Part shown: positions 53,821 through 64,000 of the stretch, in pieces
How the letters are laid out: each line of letters opens with the position of its first letter
Position numbering within the stretch: position 1 is the first letter of the stretch
From: Sthenelais limicola
Taxonomy: Eukaryota > Annelida > Polychaeta > Phyllodocida > Sigalionidae
Assembly: GCA_942159475.1 (NCBI GenBank)
Contig: OW804094.1
Coordinates: 49,286,966 to 49,350,965 of the forward strand
Direction: 5' to 3'
DNA: 64,000 nucleotides
Notes under the pieces: model-generated
Told to the model about the DNA's origin: nothing
Databases searched by the model: none
Seen by the model: only the letters and a program-made list of their open reading frames with translations
Made by a program: the position numbers and the translations under genes

Positions 53821-54594
53821 TTCTGCATTTTGTGCTCCCGTTGCATCGTTAGGTTAAAGCAGGAGCCAAGTTATATTTGGTTGACAATAAACGTTGATTT
53901 AGAGTGTAGTTAACGAACATCTAAACAAGTAACTTATCACAGAGTTTAGTAAATCCCCATTTATTGTACTTATTTTTAGGTCTGTTTATTTCATATGGTT
54001 ATGATTCACTTTTGATTGGATAAGATCCTCTGTTTTTTCGCTAAAGAATATTATTATTAGCCCTGAATTTCATTTGAATTTCACTTCAGAATGTATTGTT
54101 GATCATGGTGTCCAATGATGGGATTCAACCTTACGCCTTGATTGACTTTTGATCTGGTGGAAAAACTGTTAAATAAGATCAGATAAATGAGATTAAGATA
54201 AGATAAGAAAGTTCTTTATTCGTCATGAGATGGTTTAGACAAAAAGGTTGTAGTCATCTCAAAAAGAGTGCTTCCAGACCATGCCTTTCTTTTCGTTTTT
54301 CTTTTCATTTTTTCCCCTTGACAAGTGGGTGATTTAAACGGTTCTGTCAGTTCCAATCGTTCACATTTCATCGCTTATAAAAAACCCCAAACGATCAAGT
54401 GTAAGGTAAAAAAGATAGTGATATAATCACATCTTCATATGCCCGTTCCAAACAATATAACTACTTATCAGGCCCTGATATCTTTCATTTAACACGCAAT
54501 GAAACACAATTTCTCCTTTTCGGTTGCGAGATCGGCTATATACCTATCTTTATGTAGCCTTTGGATTTAGGAGTGGCTGAATGGTCTGAAGCAT
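53821..54594. other. no recognisable feature
   Basis: AT-rich; AGATAAGATAAGAAAG near 54,198 is a short GATAA run. No gene. Confidence 0.35.
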
Positions 54595-54800
54595 TGGGTC
54601 GGCATATCTAGATATGTTACTAGTTAAAGTCAACTCAGAAATACTGTAGATTATTTCTCAAAAATAAAAATATCAAACTTAAAATCCAGAAATACTTGTT
54701 AACTGTCTTAATGTTTACTATCACTAGAATTCTCAAGTATGATGATATCTCGAAATTTATTTTTTGCGACTTGTGTCTCATATTCCTGGAAGACATCACA
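54595..54800 (+). mobile_element. MITE-A right half
   Basis: ATGTTACTAGTTAAAGTCAA, AAAATAAAAATATCAAACTT, GATGATATCTCGAAATT, TTTTTGCGACTTGTGTCTCA and GACATCACA. Confidence 0.8.
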
Positions 54801-54920
54801 AATAAATTCTGTCAGCACTCCAACTTTAATAAAAATAACCTGCTCCCCGCTGGAGCCGGGGTTATTTAGCTCAGCTCTTCTTTGTGTCAACATTAATTTT
54901 GTAAACGAGCCTTTCAAATA

Positions 54921-55040
54921 TATGATGCGTTTTAGAAAAATAACTCACAAGACGCAAAATTGGTATTTTACAAGTCATTACAGGATGTCTTTTTTGGGAA
55001 TGTTTTCATTATTGGGGTATCCAATAACACATGACATATT
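54921..55040 (+). mobile_element. MITE-A left end
   Basis: TATGATGCGTTTTAGAAAAA, TAACTCACAAGACGCAAAA and GGGAATGTTTTCATTATTGG. Right half absent. Confidence 0.7.
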
Positions 55041-55652
55041 CGCATATAACAGTCGATAAGAATCCTGCTGAGAGCATATTGGTCTTTTCCGTCAGATGTT
55101 TCTCTAATTCATTTTTAATTAAAAGGGCTTCTTTCCACTTTTCTCCTTTAGCTTTTATAATACAACTATTTTCATTTTGTCGATTGGCAACTGGAGATTT
55201 TTGTTATTATTGAAAAACCAAGATCGGGGAATTTCACGAACATTCTGAAACTCGGGAGCTGGCTGGCGAGCAGCAACCATCTTCCACTATTGATAAACCC
55301 TTCTAAGAGTGATTTTTAAATTCAAGGGAGTTTGCCATCAGCCTTGTTTTGTCTTTTTAAAGATTTTATTTTGACTGTGTGTACAAATCCCATGTACGGG
55401 TTTTTTCACTTGTATTGGCTCAGTATTTCGATAGCAAAAACAATTAAATTACAGATTACGTACAATTTCTAACGTTTGATACTGGGTCATAGATCATAAA
55501 AGTACCACTTGCGACTACCAGAGTAGTTTTGAAAAGAACATAAAACTGCTTAGAAAGCAATTCTACATTCATGAACGTGTGGATTTCTAGATGGTTCATC
55601 ATAAACCATAAATAACTCCATAATCTGAAGGATGTAATACAGTACTCATAAG
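55041..55652. other. no recognisable feature
   Basis: AT-rich, no gene or repeat recognised. Confidence 0.35.
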
Positions 55653-55885
55653 TAATGTGGTACAGAAAAATGAGTCACAAGTCGAAAAAATGGATTTTGA
55701 GATATCTTCATATTAGAAAAGATGAGATCAAGCTGATTCTATTGATAGTAAACACTAATACAAATAATAAGTATTTATTTAGTATTTATTTTAGGTTTGA
55801 AATTTCAATTTTGAAACAAAAGTTTGCAATATTTCTGAGTGGACATTTACTAGTAAATTAGCTAAATATACTCTATACGATGACA
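55653..55885 (-). mobile_element. MITE-A half, minus orientation
   Basis: AATGTGGTACAGAAAAATGA, GTCACAAGTCGAAAAAATGG, GAGATCAAGCTGATTCTATT, TTGCAATATTTCTGAGTGGA and AGCTAAATATACTCTATACG. Confidence 0.8.
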
Positions 55886-56359
55886 TCAGTTCTATGCCAT
55901 TTAGGGGTGAGGTAATGCAATACAGTACTATGGGCTCCACTGACATTACAACGATAGATTTCCAGCCACCATTGCCTGTTAGGGCTTCCTAATATCGAAA
56001 GTATGCATCAATTACTTGTGATAAACCTTATTTATTATTCACATTATTTAAAGAAACTCCAGACAATAACAATAACAAAATAGACTTATTTGCAAGTAAT
56101 CAATTACAACCATTAGCGCAGCATATAAGCTAATAGTTGCTGGTAGGCCAAAATATGAGTCTTTAACTGACTTTATTGGATCACTGGATCAACGCAACGA
56201 ATGATGAAATTAATAGCTTTGACTCTATGATGCACAATAAGAAGTGAAATAAAGATATTTTTTATTCTATGCGTACCTTAAAAATGTGGTCTAGAAATGA
56301 ATTTGTTGACATGCTTTGTGTGGATCGGAAGGCACTTGTTACTTCATATATAGTTCTAT

Positions 56360-56640
56360 GGTTGCATTGCACTATAGTAGTGACCAGCCAAGCAGAACGG
56401 AGACTCCCTCTTAGCAAAAGTTGCATTGCACTAGGCATATATACGATTATTTTCTGAGACTAGTCTGAGAGACCACTTTGAGACTTCTGAGAGACCTCTC
56501 ACTTCGCTCAAATACATAAGTTTCAATACAACAACACTTGTATCATAAATCCCTCGTAGTTGTAACTTTCAGAGGGTGTCACGAGGCTTTTAAGACAATA
56601 TTATCGTGTATATGGTGCAATGCACCTTATGCAGGCTAAA
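56360..56640 (+). repeat. GGTTGCATTGCACTA repeat (MITE-D), copy 1
   Basis: TGGTTGCATTGCACTATAGT at 56,360 and TATGGTGCAATGCACCTTAT at 56,610 are inverted ends. The interior has GAGAGACCTCTCACTTCGCT, ACACTTGTATCATAAATCCC and GAGGGTGTCACGAGGCTTTT, which recur at 61,417-61,563. Confidence 0.65.
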
Positions 56641-57009
56641 ATAATATAAAATTAACAAATTTGACAAGCGCCTTCGGGTCTGCGCAAAGCACATCAACAA
56701 ATCCATAGGCATAGATAGAATCAGAGGTGCATGGACTGTCTCCGAGACTTGTTTCACCGAGTTGGCTACTTTTTTCAGTGATATCTCATAATTTACCGCT
56801 GATATTGGATCAAATTCTATGCACATATAATGGAACCTGCTGTCATAATGAAACATTTACTTACAGTATCGAGCTTACACAGACACATCTCGTCCAATAA
56901 ATTTTGGATTACTGGTGGCTCATTCCATCCTCTCTATTTATGTGACAAAGGCACTTATTCTTTATTCTATTCTATTAAAGTTTTGTTTTATCTTAATCTA
57001 CTCTGTAAG

Positions 57010-57192
57010 ATGAGCTTTGAAACGCAAGGATATATTCAATACAGTGTCTTAAAATCTGGTACATGGATTAATATGGCTTAAGTGCTAAGCCCCTAAAAAA
57101 TGAGAACATGGTAACAAAGAAGTCTTTTGTATAAACCACTTTGGAAAATATCCATTTTGCGACTTGTGACTCATTTTCCTTAAATACATCAC
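57010..57192 (-). mobile_element. MITE-A left part, minus orientation
   Basis: AGTGTCTTAAAATCTGGTAC, AAAAAATGAGAACATGGTAA, CCACTTTGGAAAATATCC and the terminal GCGACTTGTGACTCATTTTC, ATACATCACA. Confidence 0.75.
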
Positions 57193-57756
57193 AAATATAT
57201 TCCAGACTTGATTTAAACTTTTTTACTTGACTTCGTCTTTCAGCTGTTTAAGAAGGGAACGTATTATAGTGGAACTCCACAAAAGGAAAAACGGCGGCAA
57301 CAAATTTATGTGTTGCAACAATTCATTTCATGTTTGCAATGAAAACGCAAATGGATGAGTGTGAGATGTGTTGCCACATTCTCTGAGAACTGTTGTTTCT
57401 GTGTCGATACCTGTTGTAACGAATTAGTGGGCATCAGCATAATTTGTTGCCACCGTTTTCCCCTCCAGTGGAGTTCTAATATTATAAATATTACATTACA
57501 AATTGAATATCAATTTTCATGAAACCTTAACCTAAAGCATCACCTTTACTTTGACCCGAGAGTTGGAACAGGGGCGGGAGATAGAGAGGGAGAGACATAA
57601 AATCAGGAAGTGCCTACTTACGTGTGACACTTGCCAGCAAGCATGGGAAGCCATACGCTGTCTCCTCTCCCGGGAAGCCATCCATGTGGCTGCGGTGAAG
57701 CCACATGCATGCTGATGGACTGCCATCCGATGACAGCAGCATTTCTTTTACTTACA
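57193..57756. other. no supported gene
   Basis: 57,290-57,470 contains TTGTTGC/GCAACA-rich DNA with GTGGAACTCCACAAAAG and CCAGTGGAGTTC at its ends, possibly a short inverted-repeat element. A 64-codon minus frame at 57,532-57,726 has no recognisable motif. Confidence 0.35.
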
Positions 57757-57775
57757 GCGGGGGGGGGGGGGGGGG
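57757..57775. repeat. poly-G tract
   Basis: A run of about 18 G follows TACAGC. Confidence 0.9.
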
Positions 57776-58121
57776 CATTGCATTGATGTCAATTCGATGG
57801 AGAGATTTTTAAATATGCATTCTGAGATAAATCAACCAAGAAATATCACGCTACTACTTTCATCTCTCACCTTAGCACTCTAGAATAGAGTTAAGAAGGT
57901 GTTCAAGGCTTTTTTTTCATAATCTCTGTATTTGATAGAAAATAGCTGGAAAATCAGCTTTAAAACAAGTCCAAATTCATGTAAGGAAAGTTGAACAGAG
58001 TATGAACATTAAAGCATGTATTATTTTAGTCGAATCACCAAAAAGTCCTCTTGATGAAGAGTCTATATAATTTTCCTTAAATTAAGTTATGATTAAGTTA
58101 TGTCTTGAAGGAAAATCTGTG

Positions 58122-58167
58122 AACACTAAAAGTATTTTATATTTGAAATATCGGTCATGAATCCTTA
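58122..58167 (+). repeat. 46-bp direct repeat, left copy
   Basis: AACACTAAAAGTATTTTATA...TCATGAATCCTTA is identical to 58,988-59,033. The pair brackets about 820 bp holding the palindromic array. Confidence 0.9.
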
Positions 58168-58349
58168 TAGTAGTATTAGGGCGCTCTGTGTTTTAAGTAG
58201 GGTGTCAGCAAAAGTTGCAGCAACCTTTCACCCCTAGGGAAGGGCTGAAGAGCCCTTGATCCATTAGATAAGGGTCAAGGGCCCTTGACCCAATTGATAA
58301 GGACCCTTGACCTGACCTAGACTAGTTGACCTGACCTAGTACATGTGAC

Positions 58350-58655
58350 CCGTCCTATTTACCTGTGTACCCTAAACATGAGTGCCCTAGTTACCTGTGA
58401 ACCCTAAACCTGGCTGACCTAGTACAAGTGTCTTTTCCCAGTACCTGCAGGTACTGGGAAAAGACACTTGTACTACATGTGAACCCTAAACACGAGTGAC
58501 CTAGCGAGATGTGATTTAATGTTACAATTTGCTAAACCTAAGTAACATAGCATAATTACCCTACCCCATTTACCTGTGAGCCCTAAACATGAGTGACCTA
58601 GCGAGAAGCGATACAATAATACAATGCCCTATGTACCTGCAAACCCTGAATATGA
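58350..58655. repeat. ACCTGTGAACCCTAAACATG repeat array with perfect palindrome
   Basis: Units of the form ACCTGTGNACCCTAAAC, GAGTGACCTAG start near 58,361, 58,393, 58,476 (variant), 58,571 and 58,637. Between the second and third is the perfect palindrome at 58,420-58,475. The preceding 58,240-58,345 holds GGGCCCTTGACC and GACCTGACCTAG doublets. No ORF on + ; a 77-codon minus frame is an artefact. Confidence 0.8.
58420..58475. repeat. 56-bp perfect palindrome
   Basis: The left half begins TAGTACAAGTGTCTTTTCCC and the right half is its exact reverse complement, with no central spacer (centre CCTGCAGG at about 58,447). Confidence 0.92.
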
Positions 58656-58987
58656 GTGATCTAGTGGAGAATGAGCCAAAAAAGGCCATGATAGGTGAGT
58701 ACATTAAATGATTACAGCTGATGTACATTGCTGCGATGAGCCTTGTGGTATTAATGTTAACATACGGTGATGTGGAGCCATTTGTATGTGCTACTACCCA
58801 CATGATGATAGTTCTAAGCAGTAGGTTTACTACAAGGTGCTGAAAAACCTGGGTGCGAGCGTACCGATTGGTGATGGAATATTATTGTAGACAGTACCGG
58901 TGAATAATAATGTGGATATTAAAGTTAAGTGTTGGTTTAGAACAGAGAAGAGACGATATGATAAGCTAACGCTAAGACAATGCTACT

Positions 58988-59033
58988 AACACTAAAAGTA
59001 TTTTATATTTGAAATATCGGTCATGAATCCTTA
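58988..59033 (+). repeat. 46-bp direct repeat, right copy
   Basis: Identical to 58,122-58,167. Confidence 0.9.
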
Positions 59034-59430
59034 CATAATTATTTTCTATGTCATTGATATTGTTATGGTATTGCGGAGGCCCTGTTTAATGCTTTACGAC
59101 TATACCGCTCATTATTATTAAAGTGCTGTGCCCTCACTGCACATTATAGCATAAAAGGTAAAGAGTATAATGTGAACAATATAAAATGGATGATTTACGT
59201 GATAACATTGGATTACTACATATGATATAATGGCAATCCTTGGAGAACATGTATGGACGATTGAGTATCAAATTAATGATGTAATGTAGATGATTTGCAT
59301 GACAACACTAAAATATTTCAACAGGCTAATAACAATTTAGCTAAGATATAACAACAATCATTGTACATGTATGAAGATTGGATATCGATGTATCGATCTC
59401 ATGAAGAAGGACTTACATGCCTTGAAGTTG
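59034..59430. other. no recognisable feature
   Basis: AT-rich, no gene. Confidence 0.35.
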
Positions 59431-60099
59431 ACTTATGACACTTTCACCGTTGGGGAAATCCATTAGGGAGGGCTTGCCTCCTAAAAAAGCATCAAAATCA
59501 TCGGTGAATTTTCTTTCTTTGATGCTATTATTTCCATATCGTCAGGAAGTTTATTCCACAGTGACGGTACTTGAAAGACAAAAGATTTCCTGAGCATTTA
59601 ATTCTTTGGTGGGGGAATTAACATATCTTTCCCATTGTTCAGCCTTCTAAGTCCGATATTTCTCTTATCGGACTTAATAAAACTGAACCAAAAACTCCCA
59701 TCCCACTCCTGTCCCCTCCGTTCTTGGGCTGAACCCCATCTAACATAGGATTTCTCTTATCTACATACCCATCCCTGCGAGTTTTAGTGAAAGCCAGGTC
59801 AAGCATATGACTTTGTCTCGTACGATTCAAAGTCAGAATTTGTAGTTCAGTATGGGTTTCCATACTGCTCGTGTATTTTGGTAAATGTAAAATAATCTTC
59901 AGTGCCGAATGTTGTTAAGTTTGATTTATTTGTCATTGGTTCTTTGGAGCCGAACATTAAAAAAATATCACCGTAATCAATAATGGGGAGGAACATTATA
60001 AAAGGCTTTCACTGTCCCTCTAACAATGTAGGACTTTTTCGTCATCAAAGATATCTAATTTACTGAACACCAATTTTCAATGTTTGAGAGGTCATTCTG

Positions 60100-60698
60100 A
60101 AGGGAATTTACGTCGGGGCTGCCTAAATCCTTATGAAATCTTCGGCGAAAAGCTGGATGTTACTGTCACCCATCATCTGGCACAAATCATTAATACAAAA
60201 GACAAACATTAATACAAATGACAAACATTAACAGACCTAACGAAGTACCTTGTGACCTTGTGACCTAACGAAGTACCTTGTGGTACCCCACAGGTCACTG
60301 ATTGCAGTTTGCCATTAACAACAACTCTCTGAGATCGCTCACTGAAATAGTTTTGAAACCATTTACAAGATCTCTCATTAACTCTTTAATCATAAGTTAT
60401 GGTTGGCAGTATCAAATGCTTTCTTGAAGTCAAGAATAATCAAACCAACTGCTTTTTTACTGTTAATACTTTTGTATATTGATTCTATTAAACGATCATG
60501 TGAATCAACGATTGACCTGCACCTGCGGAAACAAAATTGATTGTCACTCAGCAGATCATTACTCTCCAGAAAATTGGACAACTGCATTTGGATACAGCTC
60601 TCAAGTAATTTTGCAGGGAGATCTATTACCGAGATAAATATCAATATAAATACAGAATGTTCCTGGTTCCTGGATTTCTGATTGGAGGTGGAATTCAA
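60100..60698 (-). pseudogene. LINE reverse transcriptase fragment
   Basis: Reads DLPAKLLESCIQMQLSNFLE, SNDLLSDNQFCFRRCRSIVD, LIILDFKKAFDTANHNL (first catalytic Asp present), then VNGKLQSVTCGVPQGTSLG. There, a duplicated ACCTAACGAAGTACCTTGTG (60,236-60,283) shifts the frame. The expected YADD box reads FAED, so a catalytic Asp is lost. Confidence 0.82.
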
Positions 60699-60787
60699 AT
60701 AATTTTTCTGGGAGATTTATTACCGAAAGAAATACTAATATAAATACAGAATGTTCATGGTTCCTGGAATTCTGATTGGAGGTGGAA
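60607..60787. repeat. 94-bp tandem duplication in LINE
   Basis: GGGAGATCTATTACCGAGAT...GATTGGAGGTGGAAT (60,615-60,693) recurs at 60,710-60,787 with several changes. It marks an old duplication at the left limit of the RT sequence. Confidence 0.8.
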
Positions 60788-60962
60788 TGTGATGTTTCGT
60801 ATTTGCCATCTACTGGAATAACTAATAGAAAGCGTATATATTTTGTAGAGTTACGGTTGGAAAGCTATGATGTATCGTCTTGCTGATTAAAATGTCGTGG
60901 TCAGACAGCGTCTTTCTTGAGCAAACACCTCCGGTTTATTATACATGGGCACATATATATAT

Positions 60963-61385
60963 TTGATGTGTTTCAGGAAAATGAGTCACAAGTCGCAAAA
61001 ATGAGATTTTTCAAAGTGGTTTATTGACAAGATATTTTTGTGGGAATGTTAATGGAATACTTAACGCTGTTTGTAGTATGAATATATTTACTAAATTTCC
61101 GGACAGTGTATTAAATATATTTATGTATTTGTAAGCTCATGTTATAGGATCCATTTAGCTACTTTACTAGTAAATGTCAACCCAGAAATATTGCAAACTA
61201 TGTTTTCAAAAATAAAAATATCAAACTTAAAATAGAGGAATGATAGAAATATTTAATCTCTTAATGTTTAGTAATATTGGAATCGTCTTGGCCTTATCTT
61301 TTCAAATAATATAATATCATGGTAGGCACTATCTCAAAATCACTCTTAGAGGCCTCGCAACTACCTCTTATCGTAACTTGCATTG
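60963..61385 (+). mobile_element. MITE-A, near full length
   Basis: TTGATGTGTTTCAGGAAAAT, GAGTCACAAGTCGCAAAAAT, TTTAGCTACTTTACTAGTAA, GAAATATTGCAAAC, AAAATAAAAATATCAAAC and TTGGAATCGTCTTGGCCTTA. The right end is damaged after ATCTCAAAATCACT. Confidence 0.85.
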
Positions 61386-61416
61386 CATAGAAATAATTTA
61401 TTAGATTAGATTTAGA

Positions 61417-61563
61417 GAACACTGAGAGACCTCTTACCTCGCTCAGATGCATGAGTTTGAATGCAGCAACCCTTGTATCATAAAGCCCTCATACTCGCAA
61501 CTTTAAGAGGGTGTTACACGGCTTTAAGACACAATCTTATTGTGTATGGTGCAATGCAACCTT
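61417..61563 (+). repeat. GGTTGCATTGCACTA repeat (MITE-D), copy 2
   Basis: CTGAGAGACCTCTTACCTCG, CCCTTGTATCATAAAGCCC, AGAGGGTGTTACACGG and GTATGGTGCAATGCAACCTT match 56,500-56,635. Confidence 0.65.
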
Positions 61564-62169
61564 GGTGAGTGTAATTTATTAATATAATGCATAAGGTGCG
61601 AAATATCACACATCAGGACCACCTAGGGCTATAGAATTGTTCCCACAGTTGTATTTCCCGGAGACTGATATCATTGTTTGAAAGGAAAGATGAAGAACTA
61701 TAAGCAATCGCATCATAATAATCATACTGTAAACAATTGGTATTAAAATTTGCAGAGGAGGCTGTTGGGAAGGGAAAGTTAAAGGGAGAAGAAGAAATAT
61801 TGTTTTTTAACATATCCCAGCATGTCTTCATATACAGGTGAACAGAAATCAATTAACCTTGTAAAGCCAATATAATTCCAGAAAATGTTACTGGGAAAGA
61901 TTAAAAACAAGCACAGAAAGGGCTGCTCCAATGCATTATACCAGGCTGCTGTGACATGGGAGTAACTCTTGAAGTGACCTGTATAAAAGACCGCTGGTTT
62001 CCAGCCACTCACGCCCTCTGCCAAGAGTGCCCAGGGCTCTGAGGTCCCAGGGCTCTCGGGGCCAGTAACTGCATTGGAACTGATGATGAGGGACAGTACA
62101 CCCCAGCAGCATATATATATGCGCTCCTGATATGAATATCTCTTATGTATAAAGAGGGCATTATTTATA
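61564..62169. other. no supported gene
   Basis: Two overlapping minus frames of about 80 codons (61,613-62,024) have no recognisable motif. Confidence 0.35.
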
Positions 62170-62260
62170 TGTAATATGTTTCAGGGAAATGGGTCACAAA
62201 TCGAAAAATTGATATTTTTCAAAGTGATTTATTCACATAAACTTTGCTTTGAGCGCATGC
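62170..62260 (+). mobile_element. MITE-A left end
   Basis: TAATATGTTTCAGGGAAATG, GGTCACAAATCGAAAAATTG and TTTTCAAAGTGATTTATTCA. Confidence 0.7.
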
Positions 62261-62433
62261 TTCAGGTGTTGAATAGCTGCTTTTTCATTTAATATTAAAA
62301 ATAAGCACTATTATGAATGGAAAATAACAAAAACATGTATACAAATGTATCTATGTAGATTTACAATCACAAAAACTTGTTATTTCAAAGAATGTATTAC
62401 AATTGTTCAGGGGCATCGGTTTGTATACTCTCC

Positions 62434-62790
62434 CAATAGGGGGTTTGCATGTCCACCATCTTGAATCTTGATTCGCATGGAATTATGAGAGTTGTATGTT
62501 AGTGCAGAAACTCTAGAAAATATGCATGGACTTGTTATGTAACATTACGTAACATTGTGTAACTTCATTATATTGATATTAATTATTAATTATCACCAAT
62601 TTATTATATTATCTCATTACTAAAATCGCTAATTATGCTTAGCTACCCAGTACTGTGCAAGTCTACTTAACAGTGATTCGATGTCAATAATTTTGTTTTT
62701 CATATGTTTCAATAAAACATCTGTCCTATCAAGCATTTGGTTTTTATGTTTTATATTTCATTTACACAAGCTATGATATTGATACATTAA
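62434..62790 (+). mobile_element. MITE-B, right end missing
   Basis: CAATAGGGGGTTTGCATG (perfect terminus), CACCATCTTGAATCTTGATT, CGCATGGAATTATGAG, AGCATTTGGTTTTTATG and CACAAGCTATGATATTG. It grades into ATACATAC repeats. Confidence 0.75.
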
Positions 62791-62860
62791 TACATACATA
62801 CGGTATACATTTACATATATACATACATACATACATACATACATGTATGTATACATATAG
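62785..62860. repeat. (CATA)n microsatellite
   Basis: ATACATACATACATACATAC runs followed by the complementary ATGTATGTATACATAT. Confidence 0.85.
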
Positions 62861-63306
62861 AGCATCATAATTATACAACATTCTTACATCAATTACGACA
62901 AAGGTATGATCACCCATAACACTAATATCATATATCCATCTCATCCCCATGCCAACAATGTATTATTTAATCACGGTAAGAACCACTTAAATATGAACTT
63001 AATTAGTGCAGCCACTCATTTCATGGTAACTAATGTATAATTAAGTCCTATACAAGCCTGGAATGGTGATACTTGAGGACTTCATTAGGCACTTGTCTTT
63101 TTTCACCCTATTATTCCTCCAGGCCTTTTATAGTGTAATTGTAAATGTAATTACACTGAAAATTACTTATATCGAATTATATTCAACATAGAAGTGAACT
63201 TTCAGTGTAGCCTGAAGGCGTCAGCGTATTTATCAGGGGCGTTACTACCAGGGGGACGGGTGGGGGACATGTCCCCCCACTTTTAGTGGCAGCCTAAAAA
63301 GTGGAC

Positions 63307-63418
63307 ATAATGTGTTACAGGAAAATGAGTCACCAGTCGCAAAAAGGATATATTTCAATGTGTTTTATTTACAAGGTCTCCTCGTAGGAATGTTCTCAGC
63401 TTTGGTGTATGTACCGCT
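63307..63418 (+). mobile_element. MITE-A left end
   Basis: ATAATGTGTTACAGGAAAAT, GAGTCACCAGTCGCAAAAAG and GTTTTATTTACAAGGTCTCC. Confidence 0.75.
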
Positions 63419-63592
63419 TCAGGCTCCTATACCCATACTGAGTGACTCAGTACATAGTCGCTCATAAACCTTCTCGCATTTAATGTATATCTTATCCTGG
63501 GTGACTCAGTACAGTGTCACCAAATATCTTACATATTCCCATATATGTCATTATATATTTTTTATACAAATGAAATTCGCAAATCGCATAGA

Positions 63593-63597
<5 letters not shown>

Positions 63598-63633
<36 letters not shown>
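63598..63633. repeat. (AT)n microsatellite
   Basis: About 18 TA units. Confidence 0.95.
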
Positions 63634-63649
63634 TTAAACTTGCCAGCTT

Positions 63650-64000
63650 ATCGGGTCTGTCTTTTAATACCTAACTATTGGGTCCACATTGAAAAATAAT
63701 ATATATAACATTTTGTTTGTGTCAAACATATTCTCCGTCATGAGCTCATGCTATATATATCTAGGGGTTTCCTATATATATGATTTATTCGCAGCAAAAT
63801 GAGTTCCAAAATTTTCTCTCTCATACAGTGATACTGGGTCAGACCCAATAAGTATATTGGGTCATTCTTGACCTAATTCTTGACCTAATTATGTAGACCC
63901 AATAACATATATATATATGTATATATCATTCTATTGGGTCTATAGACCCAATAGTATGTATATATATACTATATTATTGGGTCCATAGACCCAATAGTAT
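63650..64000. repeat. CTATTGGGTCTATAGACCCAATAG-type palindromic repeats (to window edge)
   Basis: TATTGGGTC or GACCCAATA occurs near 63,676, 63,843, 63,857, 63,896, 63,934, 63,946, 63,976 and 63,988. The block centred at 63,944 is a perfect 24-bp palindrome; the one centred at 63,986 has one mismatch. Units are joined by ATATAT runs. The array continues past the window. Confidence 0.8.

Larger units (their letters stand above)
59431..60787 (-). mobile_element. LINE fragment (RT and C-terminal domain), minus strand
   Basis: Read on the minus strand from 60,790 down: RT fingers/palm (60,698-60,390), a VPQGTSLG block, an eroded catalytic box, then C-terminal LRRLNNGKDML and SFVFQVPSLWNKLPDDMEII (59,660-59,500). 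This is a different LINE from the 1.1 and 47.7 kb pair: its ...WNKLPDD end and RT motifs resemble a second CR1/L2-type family. The 5' part including the endonuclease is absent. Confidence 0.8.

Noticed and set aside
58350..58655. CCCTAAAC units as interstitial telomeric repeats
   Set aside because: The motif recurs only once per ~30-90 bp unit and is not a tandem telomere array; metazoan telomeres are usually TTAGGG or TTAGG.

Overview
This window looks like AT-rich metazoan genomic DNA, most likely from a marine invertebrate. I found no host gene that I can defend, no rRNA and no intact tRNA. Almost everything recognisable is transposable-element sequence: one nearly intact tyrosine-recombinase retrotransposon, several decayed LINEs, a Penelope-type hammerhead remnant, and many MITE-like inverted-repeat elements. 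Ngaro-type retrotransposons, CR1/L2-like LINEs, Penelope elements and tRNA-derived SINEs occurring together fits a lophotrochozoan, cnidarian or basal deuterostome. The sequence alone does not decide the species.

The centrepiece is an Ngaro/DIRS-order element at about 21,856-28,189. Its split direct repeats are arranged A1 - genes - B1 - A2 - B2. It carries a basic gag-like N-terminal ORF, a second gag ORF with a zinc-binding cluster, reverse transcriptase (YLDD), RNase H and a tyrosine recombinase with its R-HxxR-H/W-Y set. A1/A2 differ by two bases over 163 and B1/B2 are identical over 137, so the copy is young. The gag ORF runs into the RT frame through a textbook -1 slippery heptamer (A AAA AAC) in correct phase, followed by a plausible hairpin. 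A single TAA separates RT from RNase H. The gag region is split by about 0.8 kb that ends in a 43-bp tandem repeat, each unit of which looks like a 3' splice acceptor.

Layout. 1-6 kb: foldback hairpin, a decayed LINE (about 1.14-4.19 kb), a MITE, and a Penelope-type hammerhead-like motif near 6.2 kb. 6.6-13.6 kb: three different terminal-inverted-repeat (TIR) elements, two with dense internal hexamer-like motifs, plus a GTTGCACAA inverted-repeat cluster. 13.7-21.8 kb: nested MITEs, a tRNA-like SINE head, and a 2.8-kb TIR element flanked by TAA with a periodic array of a 19-bp motif. 21.9-28.2 kb: the Ngaro element. 28-47 kb: MITE-A and MITE-B copies, a purine/pyrimidine tract, two adjacent TIR elements (34.5-36.1 kb), and a LINE scrap. 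47.7-48.7 kb: 5'-truncated LINE. 48.7-51.2 kb: unannotatable single-copy-looking DNA. 51-64 kb: more MITEs, a 48-bp minisatellite, a perfect 56-bp palindrome inside a repeat array, a minus-strand LINE, and simple repeats.

Two MITE families dominate: MITE-A (about 400 bp, more than 25 full or partial copies, TIR starting TGTGATGTGTTACAGG) and MITE-B (about 350 bp, 8 copies, TIR CAATAGGGGGTTTGCATG). They are often nested or abutted. No autonomous transposase for them lies in the window.
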